A stretch of DNA of 64,000 nucleotides from Denitromonas ohlonensis (GCF_007625205.1 NZ_VMNI01000017.1:1-64000); one strand, 5' to 3'; positions 24,376-36,158 are shown, counted from the stretch's first letter. Notes: generated from the letters alone by a model not told the origin. Program-made: numbers and translations.

Positions 24376-26748
24376 TCAGGCCGCGCCGGTGGGTTTGATC
24401 TTTTGTGGCAGCGGCACGCCCTTGCGTGCGCGCCGATGGCGCCATAGCTCGAGCTGATTGGGCTTGATGCTCAACTCGGTGGCGCGACTGCCGCGGCCAA
24501 TGCCTTGAATGACGAGGTTGGCGGCGTTGTCGGGCACCGCCACGGCGGCCAGTTGCGCGTCGGTGTCTAGCGCCATGACGATGACGCCGCGACCGCCTGA
24601 CTGCACCTTCATTTCGCTGCTCGGGAAGACCAGTACCCGCCCGTTGTCGGAGAGGGCGGCAATCCAGTCGCCTTTGACGGGCGTCGGGCTCAGCACTTTT
24701 TCGCCTTTTTCGAGCGTCATGAAGGCTTTGCCCGCGCGCTGCCGGGTGGTGGCGTCGGCGATCTTGCAGATGAAGCCGTAACCGCCCGAGTTGGCGAACA
24801 GGTAGTGCGCCTCGGGCGCGGCGGTGACCACTTGCGCGAGTTTGGCGCCGTCCTGGAACTCGACCAGCGTGGCAATCGGCGTGCCGTCGCCACGGCCGCC
24901 GGGCAGGTCGGCGACGCGCACGGTGTAGGCGCGGCCCTTGGTGTCGATCACGATCAGCGACCAGATGCTGCGGGTTTCGATCACCGCAAAGCCGCTGTCG
25001 CCGGTTTTGTAATTGATGCTCTCGGGGTCGATGCCGTGGCCCTGGCGGGAGCGTACCCAGCCATTCTTGGAGACGACGACCGTCATCGGCTCGTCGGCCA
25101 CGCTCACTTCAGCCACCGTCACCGGGGCGACGGTTTCGATCAGTGTGCGGCGTTCGTCGCCGTACTGCTTGGTGTCGGCCTCGATCTCCTTGAGGATCAG
25201 CTTGGTCATCGCCGGGCGGCTGTCGAGCAGGTGGGTGAGGCCGGCACGCTCGTCCTTGAGCTTGGCCAGCTCTTGCTCGATCTTGATGCCTTCGAGCCGG
25301 GCCAGCTGACGCAGGCGGATCTCGAGGATGTCTTCGGCCTGGATGTCGGTGAGGCCGAAGGCGGCGATCAGCGCCGGCTTGGGTTCGTCCGACTCACGGA
25401 TGACACGGATCACTTCCTCGATATTGAGGAAGGCGATCATCCGGCCTTCGAGGATGTGGATGCGCCGGTCGACCTCGTCAAGACGGTGGCGGGTGCGCCG
25501 CTCGACCGTCACATAGCGGAAGTCCACCCACTCGCTGAGGATCTGCACCAGATTCTTCTGCTGCGGCCGGCCGTCGCGGCCGATCATCGTCAGGTTGAGC
25601 GAGGTAGAAGTTTCGAGGCTGGTGTGGGCCAGCAGCACGGCCATGAACTCGTCGCGGCTCTGTCGGCTGGAGCGCGGCTCGAGCACCAGCCGGATCGGCG
25701 CTTTGTCGGAGGATTCGTCGCGCACGGTTTCGAGCACGCCCAGCACCAGCTGCTTGAGCTGCTTCTGCTCCTGCGAGACTTCTTTCTTGCCGGTGCGCGG
25801 CTGCGGGTTGGTGAGGGTCTCGATCTCGGCCAGCACCTGCGCGGCCGACACGCCATGCGGAAACTCGTCGATGATCACCCGCCACTGGCCGCGGGCCATT
25901 TCCTCGACCCGCCAGCGGGCGCGCATGCGCAGGCTGCCGCGGCCGGTGGCGTAGGCTTCGCGCAGGGTTTCGGTCGTCGAGATGAGTTGGCCGCCGCCGG
26001 GGTAGTCCGGGCCGGGCAGCACTTCCATCACCTCGTCGAGCGTGGCCTCGGGCTTGCGGATCAGCAGGCAGGCGGCTTTGGCCACCTCGCGCAGATTGTG
26101 CGGCGGGATCTCGGTCGCCATGCCCACGGCAATGCCGGAGGCGCCGTTCATCAGCACGAAGGGCAGGCGCGCCGGCAGCAGCGCGGGCTCCTTGAAGGCG
26201 CCGTCATAGTTGGGACGGAAGTCGACCGTGCCGCGGTCGAGCTCGGACAGCAGCAGGTCGGCAATCGGCGTCAGGCGACATTCGGTGTAACGCATGGCGG
26301 CGGCCGAGTCGCCGTCGCGCGAGCCGAAGTTGCCCTGGCCGTCGACCAGCGGGTAGCGCAGCGAGAAGTCCTGCGCGGTGCGCACCATGGCGTCGTACAC
26401 CGAGCTGTCGCCGTGCGGGTGGTATTTGCCGATCACGTCGCCGACCACGCGGGCCGACTTTACATGCTTGCTGCTGGCCGACAGGCGCATCTCGTTCATG
26501 GCGAACAGGATGCGGCGCTGCACCGGCTTCATGCCGTCTTCGACCTGCGGCAGCGCGCGCGACTTGACCACGCTCATCGCGTAGGCGAGATAGGCGCGCT
26601 CGGCGAACAGGTCGAGCGGCAGGGCGTCGTCGCCCATCGGGGGCGGCGTGTCGCCGGGGGGCGGGGCGGGCGGCGGTGCGTCAGCGGCGGGCGCGGGAGC
26701 CTCGTCGACGGGCGGCGGGGCAAACAGATCGAGAGAGTCGTTACTCAT
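24376..26748 (-). CDS. parC: DNA topoisomerase IV subunit A
   Basis: ParC cleaves and rejoins DNA to decatenate daughter chromosomes with ParE. The 790-residue protein has the catalytic tyrosine Y154 in AMRYTECR. The quinolone region is GDSSVYD (S115 and D119 align with E. coli S80 and E84, both wild-type-like). The C-terminal beta-pinwheel is present. Compared with E. coli it carries an extra Pro/Ala-rich N-terminal tail of about 35 residues, and LDLFA occurs twice (6-10, 45-49). A periplasmic binding-protein gene lies between it and parE. Confidence 0.95.
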   Translation of the reverse strand: MSNDSLDLFAPPPVDEAPAPAADAPPPAPPPGDTPPPMGDDALPLDLFAERAYLAYAMSVVKSRALPQVEDGMKPVQRRILFAMNEMRLSASSKHVKSARVVGDVIGKYHPHGDSSVYDAMVRTAQDFSLRYPLVDGQGNFGSRDGDSAAAMRYTECRLTPIADLLLSELDRGTVDFRPNYDGAFKEPALLPARLPFVLMNGASGIAVGMATEIPPHNLREVAKAACLLIRKPEATLDEVMEVLPGPDYPGGGQLISTTETLREAYATGRGSLRMRARWRVEEMARGQWRVIIDEFPHGVSAAQVLAEIETLTNPQPRTGKKEVSQEQKQLKQLVLGVLETVRDESSDKAPIRLVLEPRSSRQSRDEFMAVLLAHTSLETSTSLNLTMIGRDGRPQQKNLVQILSEWVDFRYVTVERRTRHRLDEVDRRIHILEGRMIAFLNIEEVIRVIRESDEPKPALIAAFGLTDIQAEDILEIRLRQLARLEGIKIEQELAKLKDERAGLTHLLDSRPAMTKLILKEIEADTKQYGDERRTLIETVAPVTVAEVSVADEPMTVVVSKNGWVRSRQGHGIDPESINYKTGDSGFAVIETRSIWSLIVIDTKGRAYTVRVADLPGGRGDGTPIATLVEFQDGAKLAQVVTAAPEAHYLFANSGGYGFICKIADATTRQRAGKAFMTLEKGEKVLSPTPVKGDWIAALSDNGRVLVFPSSEMKVQSGGRGVIVMALDTDAQLAAVAVPDNAANLVIQGIGRGSRATELSIKPNQLELWRHRRARKGVPLPQKIKPTGAA

Positions 26749-26763
26749 GAAATCGGGTCGGTC

Positions 26764-27900
26764 TCAGTACATCATGCGGCCACTGCCACCGATGACGCCA
26801 ATGTCTCGGTAGGCAGAGCCGTTGTGGCGGGTAGGCGAATAGTTCAGCAAAAAGCCGGACACATTGGCCGGGTTGAGCGATTCAAGCGCGTCGCGCAGCT
26901 TGGCCCGGGTCACCGGTGCGCTGGCGTTGTTGGCGGCGAGCAGCATCAGCCGTGCGGAGATGAAGCCTTCCATGGTGTTGGGCGACAGTGGCTCGGCTTT
27001 GTCGCCGTGCGCTTCATGCAGCGCGCGCAGCTCTTCGCAGATCTTGAGTGTGCACGAGCCCGGGTCGGGCATGACCGACACCATGCCAAAACCGCGGGCC
27101 GCGTCGATGCCGGCGGTTTTGACGATCTGGGTGGCGTCGTTCACCGAGATGCCGATGCGCGGTGCAAACAGGCCGGCCGCGTGCGTCGCCTTGACAACGA
27201 CGGCAGTCGGCGCCCCTGCGGTACCGATCAGCACGCCTTGCGGGTCGGCAGCCATGACGGTGGCCACGGCCGCTGAGACATCAACGCTGCCGCGCGGGCT
27301 GATGCCGCGGCCGGCCGCTTCGAGGCCGTGGGCCTTCAGTGCCTCGACATAGGCGCTGTGGATCGATTCGCCGAAGGGATCGTCTTCATGCAGGATGCCG
27401 ATGCGCTTGATGCCGGAGTTGGCAAAGTGCAGCACGATGCGCTCGACCTCCTCGGCATAGCTGGCGCGCACATGGAACACCTGCGGATGCAGCGGCGTGC
27501 GCAGATGGTCGGCGCCGGTGTAAGGGCCGATCAAGGGAATTTTGGCCTCATCGAGCAAGCCGCTCTTGAGCACCGCGGCGGTGTTGGCGGTGCCCAGGAT
27601 ATTGACGATGGCCACAGGGCTGTGGGTGCCGATGCCTTCCTTGAGCAGCCGGACGGTGTCCTCGACTTCATAGCGGTCATCGAGCGCGACCAGTTTGATC
27701 TTCTGACCATGGACGCCGCCTTTGCGGTTGGCCTCGTCAATCGCCAGACTGGCGCCGTAGCGCACGGCGCGACCCAGGCTGGCGCGCGAGGCGGAATAGT
27801 CGGCCACCTGCAGCACGGTCAAGTCGGCAGCATGCGCGGGGGGTGCTGCCAGGCCCAGGGCGGCGGTGAGGCACAGCGAGCTCAGGATGCGTTGGATCAT
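26764..27900 (-). CDS. Periplasmic ligand-binding protein (LivK/Peripla_BP_6 type)
   Basis: This 378-residue protein has a signal peptide (ILSSLCLTAALGLAAPPAHA) and a type I periplasmic-binding fold. Typical segments are GASLAIDEANRKGGVHGQKI, ALDDRYEVEDTV and IGILHEDDPFGES. Family members bind branched-chain amino acids, amides or aromatic acids; the ligand here is unknown. No ABC transporter genes flank it. It lies 15 bases before parC and 30 bases after parE on the same strand, so it seems to share their transcript. ATG 27900 was chosen over GTG 27915. Confidence 0.85.
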   Translation of the reverse strand: MIQRILSSLCLTAALGLAAPPAHAADLTVLQVADYSASRASLGRAVRYGASLAIDEANRKGGVHGQKIKLVALDDRYEVEDTVRLLKEGIGTHSPVAIVNILGTANTAAVLKSGLLDEAKIPLIGPYTGADHLRTPLHPQVFHVRASYAEEVERIVLHFANSGIKRIGILHEDDPFGESIHSAYVEALKAHGLEAAGRGISPRGSVDVSAAVATVMAADPQGVLIGTAGAPTAVVVKATHAAGLFAPRIGISVNDATQIVKTAGIDAARGFGMVSVMPDPGSCTLKICEELRALHEAHGDKAEPLSPNTMEGFISARLMLLAANNASAPVTRAKLRDALESLNPANVSGFLLNYSPTRHNGSAYRDIGVIGGSGRMMY

Positions 27901-27930
27901 GGTGCGGTGTCTCACGTCAAAGTCGTGGGT

Positions 27931-29910
<1,980 letters not shown>

Positions 29911-29991
29911 GCGGATTCCGTTGGATGCCGTCCGCCGCGGGGGCGGAACACGGGTCGAAAGGATAGCGGCTTTGCCGAAGCCTGTGTGTGT

Positions 29992-30678
29992 CTAGCCGTC
30001 CGCCTCGGGTTTGTGGGCGGTTTCGGTGCCAAGCTGGGCCAGAAACGCGCGCATGAATTCGATACGTTCCGCCGCTTCGCGTTTGGCGGCGTCGGTGTGC
30101 AGCGTCTCGCCAACATGAAACAGCTTGCGGTAGAAGTGGTCGATGGTGAAGCGCTGGTCGTCGGGCTCGCGCGACGCGCAGAACGGATCGTCGGTGTGAT
30201 AGAGCGGCCGGCCCAGTGCGCCGCCGACCATCAGGCAGCGGGCAATGCCGATGGCGCCGAGGGCTTCGAGGCGGTCGGCATCCTGCACCACCTTGGCTTC
30301 CAGCGTCTCGGCGGTGATGCCGGCGCTGAAGCTGTGCGCCTCGATGGCATGGCCGATGGCGGGGAGCAGGTTGCTTGACGTGCCTTGCTCGCGCAGCCAG
30401 TCGACGGCCAGCGCGGCGGCGTCGCGCGACGAGCGGGCACGGTCGGGGTGATTCTTGGGGTAGCTCACGCAGTCGTGCAGCCAGGCGGCGGGGATCACCA
30501 CGGCCAGATCGGCGCCTTCGGCGGCCGCGATCAGGCGGGCATTGGCAACCACGCGCTCGACATGGCTGATGTCGTGCGCCGGGTCGGCCGGCAAACGGGT
30601 CAGGATGAAAGCGCGCAGCGCCGCTTCGGTGGGCCTCAGCGCGTCGTGGGCGAGGCGGTCGCGACCGGCCTCAGACAC
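29992..30678 (-). CDS. HD-domain phosphohydrolase (YedJ-like)
   Basis: This 228-residue metal-dependent hydrolase has the HD signature: H in DISHVERV, HD in AWLHDCVSYPKNHP, and D in VQDADRLEALGAIGIAR. Close families are the YedJ/COG1418 group, whose in vivo substrate is unknown. Its start overlaps the flgN 3' end by 8 bases on the same strand, so it may be translationally coupled to flgN. That could be read-through and does not imply a flagellar role. Confidence 0.85.
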   Translation of the reverse strand: MSEAGRDRLAHDALRPTEAALRAFILTRLPADPAHDISHVERVVANARLIAAAEGADLAVVIPAAWLHDCVSYPKNHPDRARSSRDAAALAVDWLREQGTSSNLLPAIGHAIEAHSFSAGITAETLEAKVVQDADRLEALGAIGIARCLMVGGALGRPLYHTDDPFCASREPDDQRFTIDHFYRKLFHVGETLHTDAAKREAAERIEFMRAFLAQLGTETAHKPEADG

Positions 30679-31147
30679 TGCCCAGGCTTCTGCCGCCGCC
30701 CGTGGGGCGCGATTGCCCGTCCGGGCCGTAGAGTTGAGGCTGGTTGGCGGCGGCCAGCAGTGTGGTCAGTGCGGCCTGATTGTGTTGCATGCGCTCGACG
30801 ATCAGCACGCCATTGCGCTGGTTGCGATCGCGCGCTTCGCGGGCCAGCTTGAGCACGGTGTCCCAGGCGGCGAGCGCGGCGGGTGCGTCCTGGCACAGCG
30901 CGCGGAGGATCGCGTCGGTCTGCTGCAGCCCGAGGCGGGCGAGCAGACGGGTGCGGTCGTCGTTAATTTTCTGAAGCTGCCGGTAGCGCTGGTTTTTTTC
31001 GTCGGCCACGGGCATCAGCGCGTCGGCCTGGCCGTCGATGAGCAATTGCTCTTCGTGAACGAGTAAATCGACGAAGCCGCGCAGGCGCGAGGCTTCGTCG
31101 ATAATCAGTGCATGCAGGCGAAGGCGATCCGGGTTCTGGTTTGTCAC
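30671..31147 (-). CDS. flgN: Flagellar chaperone FlgN
   Basis: FlgN chaperones the hook-filament junction proteins FlgK and FlgL to the export gate. The 158-residue, largely helical protein matches FlgN in length and in the N-terminal heptad pattern (LHALIIDEASRLRGFVDLL, LLIDGQADAL). It begins with GTG, which overlaps the flgM stop as GTGA, showing translational coupling to the anti-sigma factor. The client genes flgK and flgL are at 39998-43124. Confidence 0.85.
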   Translation of the reverse strand: MTNQNPDRLRLHALIIDEASRLRGFVDLLVHEEQLLIDGQADALMPVADEKNQRYRQLQKINDDRTRLLARLGLQQTDAILRALCQDAPAALAAWDTVLKLAREARDRNQRNGVLIVERMQHNQAALTTLLAAANQPQLYGPDGQSRPTGGGRSLGSV

Positions 31148-31440
31148 GCTTGTCTGGGTTGGTGAGCCAGCATCTGGCGAACGCTTTCAATCAGCCCGTC
31201 GGCGACCTTGTTGGCATCCACCTTGAACTGGCCATCACTGATGGCTTGTTTGATTTCATCTACGCGTGCCTGGTCAACCACCGGGGTTGCCGCAATGGCT
31301 TTTTCCGCCTTCTGCAGCCCCGACGACAGCTGCACCTGATCGCCTGTTGGGGCGCTCGGTTGCGCTGCGGCAGTCGCTTTGGCACGCTGCTCGCCGGCAG
31401 GCGTATTGCCCACCGTTTTCACGGAGTTGTCGATTTTCAC
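31144..31440 (-). CDS. flgM: Anti-sigma-28 factor FlgM
   Basis: FlgM holds FliA inactive until the hook-basal body is complete and FlgM is exported. The 98-residue protein has the typical MKIDNSVKTVG start, a disordered Ala/Gln-rich middle and the C-terminal sigma-binding helices (ARVDEIKQAISDGQFKVDA, VADGLIESVRQML). The start codon is GTG with GAGGA eight bases upstream. A near-consensus sigma-28 promoter lies 39-65 bases upstream, giving FliA-dependent feedback. Confidence 0.95.
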   Translation of the reverse strand: MKIDNSVKTVGNTPAGEQRAKATAAAQPSAPTGDQVQLSSGLQKAEKAIAATPVVDQARVDEIKQAISDGQFKVDANKVADGLIESVRQMLAHQPRQA

Positions 31441-31478
31441 AGCCTGGTCCTCTTTTTTTATATATGACTACAGGTGCT

Positions 31479-31505
31479 GTTACGGCGATGCACAACAGAA
31501 CTTTA
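31479..31505 (-). promoter_or_regulatory. Sigma-28 promoter of flgMN
   Basis: On the minus strand TAAAGTTC (31498-31505), 11 bases, then GCCGTAAC (31479-31486) is close to TAAAGTTT-N11-GCCGATAA. It lies between flgA and flgM, so flgM has its own FliA-dependent promoter in addition to any read-through from flgA. Confidence 0.8.
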
Positions 31506-31565
31506 GCATCCAGATCAGATACTGAATGTAACGCCGTTTTACCTGCGGCCACGCTGTGAAACATA

Positions 31566-32249
31566 TCACGGACTCAGCACTACCTCCCCGTTTTCACCTG
31601 CAACACCATGGACAACCTTGCCTGACGGCAGCCGCACACGCACGCCTTGGCCGGCCCGCGCGCTGTTGAGCGCCGTGCCGCTGTTGGCCACACGAAAACC
31701 GTTGCCCTGCACGATCACCGACACCGGTCGGCCGGATTGAATGACTTGCGGCTGGGCCATCATCGTCGCGCGCAGGGGCTGCCCCTGGGCGACCGCGAAG
31801 CGCATCTGACTGCCAATGGCCTGAGTCGGATCGGTGAGCAGATGGCGCCCCATCTCGGTGAGGTCGCCTTGCTGTTCGGCCAGATCGCTGGCGGTGAGGA
31901 TTTCGCCGGGGCGCAGCGCCCGGGCGCTGACCAGGTAGTGGCCCATCACCTGCACATGCGCCGCGACATAGAGCGACCAGTTGGCCGGGCCGGTGCAGCG
32001 CACGCCGACGCGGACACGGCCCCAGGCGCGCGCACCGGCGGGCAGCCATGGCTCGATGCGGTCGCAGGCGGGTAGTGCTTGTGTTTGGGGTGGCGTGACC
32101 TCAATGCGGACTTCGCCCGGCGAACCGGCGGTCTGACCGCGCAGGAACTCGTACACCACCGCGCGGATGGTGTCGGCCGTCTGGGCGCTGGCGCCGGTGC
32201 CAAACAGGGCGAGGCCGACAAGGAGCAGGCAGGAGGCGACGTGTTTCAT
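31566..32249 (-). CDS. flgA: Flagellar P-ring assembly chaperone FlgA
   Basis: FlgA is a periplasmic chaperone for FlgI P-ring assembly. The 227-residue protein has a signal peptide (HVASCLLLVGLALFGTGASA), a middle domain, and a C-terminal SAF domain with ALRPGEILTASDLAEQQ and VRLPSGKVVHGVAGENGEVV. The ATG at 32249 starts the signal peptide; the long open frame upstream of it is not coding-like. It is divergent from flgB with 263 bases between. Confidence 0.92.
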   Translation of the reverse strand: MKHVASCLLLVGLALFGTGASAQTADTIRAVVYEFLRGQTAGSPGEVRIEVTPPQTQALPACDRIEPWLPAGARAWGRVRVGVRCTGPANWSLYVAAHVQVMGHYLVSARALRPGEILTASDLAEQQGDLTEMGRHLLTDPTQAIGSQMRFAVAQGQPLRATMMAQPQVIQSGRPVSVIVQGNGFRVANSGTALNSARAGQGVRVRLPSGKVVHGVAGENGEVVLSP

Positions 32250-32433
32250 GGCGGCATTACACCATGTTCTGGCGCGAGGGCGTGCCGGGAACAAACCGGT
32301 GTTTACGCCCCTGTTTGCCGGATCGGCAAAGCTTGCCGCTTGCCGGTTGGATTTGCCGGTGCGGCGGCTGAAATGCCCGTGTTTTGGCGGCTTATTCGTC
32401 CGATGGCCACCAATGTGCGGTGCGTAGGATGCC

Positions 32434-32449
32434 TGGCATGAAAGGTGCA
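32434..32449 (+). promoter_or_regulatory. Sigma-54 promoter of the flgB operon
   Basis: TGGCATG-AAAG-GTGCA matches TGGCACG-N4-TTGCA with correct GG/GC spacing. The start would be near 32461, about 52 bases before the flgB ATG. RpoN/FleQ control of flgBCDE is known in Pseudomonas. Confidence 0.7.
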
Positions 32450-32512
32450 ATAGGGTTCCTGCCCCCGGCGCCAGCCATTGATGGCCCGAGGCACAGCAAA
32501 CGAGGTGACACC

Positions 32513-32917
32513 ATGACCAACCGGCTCGACAACGCACTGCAGTTTCACCAGGACGCGCTGAATGCGCGCGCCTACCGCCAGCAGTTGCTGTCTACCAATA
32601 TCGCCAATGCCGACACGCCTAACTATAAGGCGCGCGATGTCGACTTCAGCGCAGCGCTGACGGGCGCGCTGGGTTCGCGCATGGGGCCGCTGGCACTGGC
32701 CACCACGGCCCGTGGTCATCAGTCGGGCAGTACGGCCAATCCGCTTGAAGCGGCGGCGCGGTACCGCACCGAGCAGCAGTCGAGCGTCGATGGCAACACC
32801 GTGAATATGGACGTGGAGCGCGCCGCCTTTGCGGAAAACGCGCTGCACTACGAAGCGAGCATCACCTTCATCAACGGCCTGCTGCGCTCGATGCAAAGCG
32901 CGGTCCAGGGTCAGTGA
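32513..32917 (+). CDS. flgB: Flagellar proximal rod protein FlgB
   Basis: This 134-residue rod protein has the Flg_bb_rod motif YRQQLLSTNIANADTPNYKA near residue 22-41. GAGGTG precedes the ATG at 32513. It is the first gene of flgBCDEFGHIJ and follows a sigma-54 promoter. The conserved C-terminal helix (YEASITFINGLLRSMQSA) is present. Confidence 0.95.
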   Translation: MTNRLDNALQFHQDALNARAYRQQLLSTNIANADTPNYKARDVDFSAALTGALGSRMGPLALATTARGHQSGSTANPLEAAARYRTEQQSSVDGNTVNMDVERAAFAENALHYEASITFINGLLRSMQSAVQGQ

Positions 32918-32930
32918 GGGGGGCTGAACG

Positions 32931-33335
32931 ATGAGCATGCTTAACGTCTTCAAGATCGCCGGTTCGGCGATGAATGCACAGTCGGTCCGACTGAACACCA
33001 CCGCTTCCAACATGGCCAACGCCGACAGCGTGGCCGGGCCGGATGGCCAGCCCTACAAGGCCAAGCAGGTGGTGTTCTCGGCCGAGTCGGTCGATGGCGC
33101 CAGCTCGGTCGGCGTGAAGGTTGATCAGATTGTCGAGAGCGCCGAGCCGGGGCGCATGGTGTATGACCCGGCCAACCCCGCTGCCAACGGCGAGGGTTAT
33201 GTCGAAATGCCCAACGTGAACGTGGTGGAGGAGATGGTCAACATGATCTCCGCCTCACGCTCGTATCAGGCCAATGCGGAGGTGATGAACACCGCCCGCA
33301 CCTTGCTTCAGCGCACGCTGGGCATCGGCCAGTAA
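32931..33335 (+). CDS. flgC: Flagellar proximal rod protein FlgC
   Basis: This 134-residue rod protein has an N-terminal rod motif ([29 protein letters not shown]) and the C-terminal family signature [20 protein letters not shown] followed by [11 protein letters not shown]. It lies 13 bases after flgB and 14 before flgD. Confidence 0.96.
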   Translation: MSMLNVFKIAGSAMNAQSVRLNTTASNMANADSVAGPDGQPYKAKQVVFSAESVDGASSVGVKVDQIVESAEPGRMVYDPANPAANGEGYVEMPNVNVVEEMVNMISASRSYQANAEVMNTARTLLQRTLGIGQ

Positions 33336-33349
33336 AGGAGAAGTGAGTC

Positions 33350-34021
33350 ATGGCCACCGTCGATAGCGCCACCAGCGCACAGCAGATTCTGAACAATCTC
33401 GCCCGTACCGAGGCGCAAAAGCCGAAGGCGACGGAGGATGCGCAGAGCCGTTTTCTGACCTTGCTGACGACTCAGCTGAAAAACCAGGACCCGCTCAGTC
33501 CGATGGACAACGCCGCGGTGACCTCTCAGCTTGCACAGATCAGCACGGTCGATGGTATCGAGCGACTCAACGCGACGCTCAGCGAACTGATGGAAGGGCA
33601 GCAGTCGTCAGAGGCCTTGCAGGCGGCGCAGTTGCTCGGCCGTGGTGTGCTGGTGCCGGGCAAGGGTCTGGTGCTGACCGATCAGGGCTCGCTGGGCGGC
33701 TTCAAGCTCGACACCTCGGCCGACAAGGTGGTGGTGTCCATCTCCGATGCCAACGGCCTTGAAATCGCCTCGGTCGACATGGGCGCACATAACGCCGGCA
33801 CGCACTCCTTCCAGTGGGACGGCACCGCCACTGATGGCACACCGGCCGCCGCCGGCGCCTATACGGTGAAGATCACCGCGACGCAGGGCGACGATACCGT
33901 CTCTGCCACCGCGCTTGAACTCGGGCAGGTCTCCAGCGTGATCCGCGGGCCCTCCAGTGTCGATCTGCAAGTCGGCGCCCTGGGCATTTTCCAGCTTAAC
34001 GAAATTCAGCAAATTCTCTGA
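33350..34021 (+). CDS. flgD: Hook-capping / hook assembly scaffold FlgD
   Basis: FlgD caps the growing hook so that FlgE subunits polymerise. The 223-residue protein has the FlgD N-terminus (FLTLLTTQLKNQDPLSPMDN) and an Ig-like/TUDOR C-terminal half with FQWDGTATDGTPAAAGAYTV. The length is normal. It lies between flgC and flgE in the operon. Confidence 0.95.
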   Translation: MATVDSATSAQQILNNLARTEAQKPKATEDAQSRFLTLLTTQLKNQDPLSPMDNAAVTSQLAQISTVDGIERLNATLSELMEGQQSSEALQAAQLLGRGVLVPGKGLVLTDQGSLGGFKLDTSADKVVVSISDANGLEIASVDMGAHNAGTHSFQWDGTATDGTPAAAGAYTVKITATQGDDTVSATALELGQVSSVIRGPSSVDLQVGALGIFQLNEIQQIL

Positions 34022-34036
34022 CGGGAGCATATCGCC

Positions 34037-35260
34037 ATGGCTTTCCAACAAGGTTTGAGCGGCCTGAATGCCGCCTCCAAAGCCCTCGACGTGATCAGTA
34101 ACAATGTGGCCAACGGCAGCAACGTCGGCTTCAAGGGCGGCTCCACCCTCTTTACCGACGTGTATGCCGCGGCGCTTAACGGCGCAGCCGCTGGCGTGCA
34201 GATCGGTATCGGTACAGCGGTAGGCGCAGTGGCCCAGCAGTTCTCGCAGGGCAATATCACGCCGACCGGTAACCCGCTGGATATCGCCATCAACGGTCAG
34301 GGTTTCTTCCGGGTCAGCGGGCAGGGGGCGATCGCCTATACCCGCAATGGTCAGTTCGATGTGGATAAGAACGGCTATATCGTCAATTCGTCCGGCTACC
34401 GGCTCACCGGCTATGCGGCCGACAACCAGGGCAATATCCTGCCGTCGTCGCCGACCGATTTGCAGATCGACACCTCTGACCTGCAGCCGCAGCCGTCGTC
34501 GGCCATTGCCGTGGGTTTGAACCTGGATTCACGCGCGGTGGCGCCGGGTGTGGCTTTTAACGCCGCCAACCCGACGACCTACAACGCCTCCACCTCGGTC
34601 ACCGTGTTCGACTCGCTCGGCAACGACCACATTCTCAATATGTACTTCCAGAAGACCGGTGGCGGCACCTGGGATCTCTATACGCAGCTCAACGGCGGTG
34701 CGGCCACGCTCGCTACGGGTAGTCCTTCCATGACCTTCGACGGCGCAGGCGCGCTGACCGCGGGTGCGACACACACCTTGTCGCTGACGATCCCCGCCAC
34801 CTTCGGTGCAAACACGCCGCAGGCGGTGACGCTGGATTTCGCGGGCAGCTCGCAATACGGCAGCGCCTTCGGGGTGAACCGGCAGGTTCAGGACGGCTAC
34901 GCCTCTGGCCGACTGTCCGGCATCACCATCGCCGACGACGGCACCATGCAGGGCCGCTACTCCAACGGCCAGTCGCGCAACCTGGGTCAGGTGGTGCTGG
35001 CCAACTTCGCCAGCTCGGGCGGTCTGCTCTCACTCGGCAGCAACCTGTGGGGCGAGTCGCCCGACTCCGGTCAGCCGCTGATTGGCGCGCCGGGTTCTGG
35101 CAGCCTGGGTCAGCTCGCGGCGGGCTCTGTCGAAGAGTCCAACGTGGATATGACCGCTGAACTGGTCAACATGATTACCCAGCAGCGCGCCTACCAGGCC
35201 AACGCGCAGTCGATCCGTACCCAGGACCAGATTCTGCAGACCCTGGTCAACCTGCGCTGA
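34037..35260 (+). CDS. flgE: Flagellar hook protein FlgE
   Basis: This 407-residue hook subunit has the N-terminal D0 motif (AFQQGLSGLNAASKALDVIS, NNVANGSNVGFKGG). Central variable D1/D2 domains and the C-terminal D0 signature (ESNVDMTAELVNMITQQRAY) follow. It polymerises on the rod under the FlgD cap, and its length control involves FliK (not in this window). Confidence 0.96.
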   Translation: MAFQQGLSGLNAASKALDVISNNVANGSNVGFKGGSTLFTDVYAAALNGAAAGVQIGIGTAVGAVAQQFSQGNITPTGNPLDIAINGQGFFRVSGQGAIAYTRNGQFDVDKNGYIVNSSGYRLTGYAADNQGNILPSSPTDLQIDTSDLQPQPSSAIAVGLNLDSRAVAPGVAFNAANPTTYNASTSVTVFDSLGNDHILNMYFQKTGGGTWDLYTQLNGGAATLATGSPSMTFDGAGALTAGATHTLSLTIPATFGANTPQAVTLDFAGSSQYGSAFGVNRQVQDGYASGRLSGITIADDGTMQGRYSNGQSRNLGQVVLANFASSGGLLSLGSNLWGESPDSGQPLIGAPGSGSLGQLAAGSVEESNVDMTAELVNMITQQRAYQANAQSIRTQDQILQTLVNLR

Positions 35261-35281
35261 TAGCCGAGGGAGTCGCACGCC

Positions 35282-36022
35282 ATGGATAAGTTGATCTACA
35301 CCGCCATGACCGGTGCCAAGCACATCCTGACTCAACAGGCTGCGGTGTCGCACAACATGGCCAACGCGACCTCGACCGGCTTTCGCACCGAGATGCACAA
35401 GTTTCGCGCGGTCGATGTGCAGGATTCGCCGCTGGCCAGCCGCAGCTTTGTGGTCGATGCCAGCGTGGCGACCGACTTCCGGCCGGGGCCGCTGCAGCTG
35501 ACCGGTCGCACCTACGACGTCGCTGTTGAAGGCAAGGGCTGGTTTGCGGTGCAGGGTGCCGACGGCCAGGAGGCCTACACCCGCAACGGCAGTTTCGAAC
35601 TCTCCGCCGAGGGTGTGCTGCAGACCCGCGACGGCCGCGCCGTGATTGGCGACGGTGGTCCCATCACCGTGCCGCCGGACAACCAGATCGTGATCGGCAA
35701 AGACGGTTCGATCTCGGCCATTCCGACGACGGGCGACAAAAATGCGGTCAACGTGATTGGCCGTCTCAAGCTGGTCAATCCGCCCGAGGCCGAGTTGCGT
35801 CGGGGCGAAGACGGCCTGTTTCGCACCGCCGGTGGCGCGCCCGCGCCGGCAGACGAGGCCGTGCAGGTGGCCGGCGGCTATCTGGAAGGCAGCAACGTGA
35901 ATGTGGTTGATCAGATGGTCAACATGATTTCCCTGGCCCGCCAGTTCGAAATGCAGACCCAGCTGCTGCGCAAGGCCGAGACCAACGACCAGGTCGCCAC
36001 CAAGTTGTTGACGACCGGCTGA
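35282..36022 (+). CDS. flgF: Flagellar proximal rod protein FlgF
   Basis: This 246-residue rod protein has the FlgF-specific N-terminus (LIYTAMTGAKHILTQQAAVS) and the family C-terminus (EGSNVNVVDQMVNMISLAR). GAGGGAG precedes the ATG. It is followed by a 136-base gap without ORFs before flgG; a hairpin GGGCG/CGCCC near 36070 is the only structure noticed there. Confidence 0.95.
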   Translation: MDKLIYTAMTGAKHILTQQAAVSHNMANATSTGFRTEMHKFRAVDVQDSPLASRSFVVDASVATDFRPGPLQLTGRTYDVAVEGKGWFAVQGADGQEAYTRNGSFELSAEGVLQTRDGRAVIGDGGPITVPPDNQIVIGKDGSISAIPTTGDKNAVNVIGRLKLVNPPEAELRRGEDGLFRTAGGAPAPADEAVQVAGGYLEGSNVNVVDQMVNMISLARQFEMQTQLLRKAETNDQVATKLLTTG

Positions 36023-36158
36023 GGCATGAACTGACCGGCATTTTGGCGCTTCTTCCTCGCATCGGGAGGGCGTCGCCCGGCGTACTCTGATCTCAAGGGC
36101 TGCCCTGTGTGCCGGCCCACGCGAATGCATAGCGCCCTAGCGCGCGAAGGAGCCCGAC

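Noticed and set aside
24805..27276. 823-codon open frame antisense to parC and the binding-protein gene
   Set aside because: Same composition artefact; both opposite-strand genes are unmistakable.
36050..36075. TGGCGC-like element before flgG as a sigma-54 promoter
   Set aside because: The GC of the -12 is two bases out of register, so spacing is wrong.
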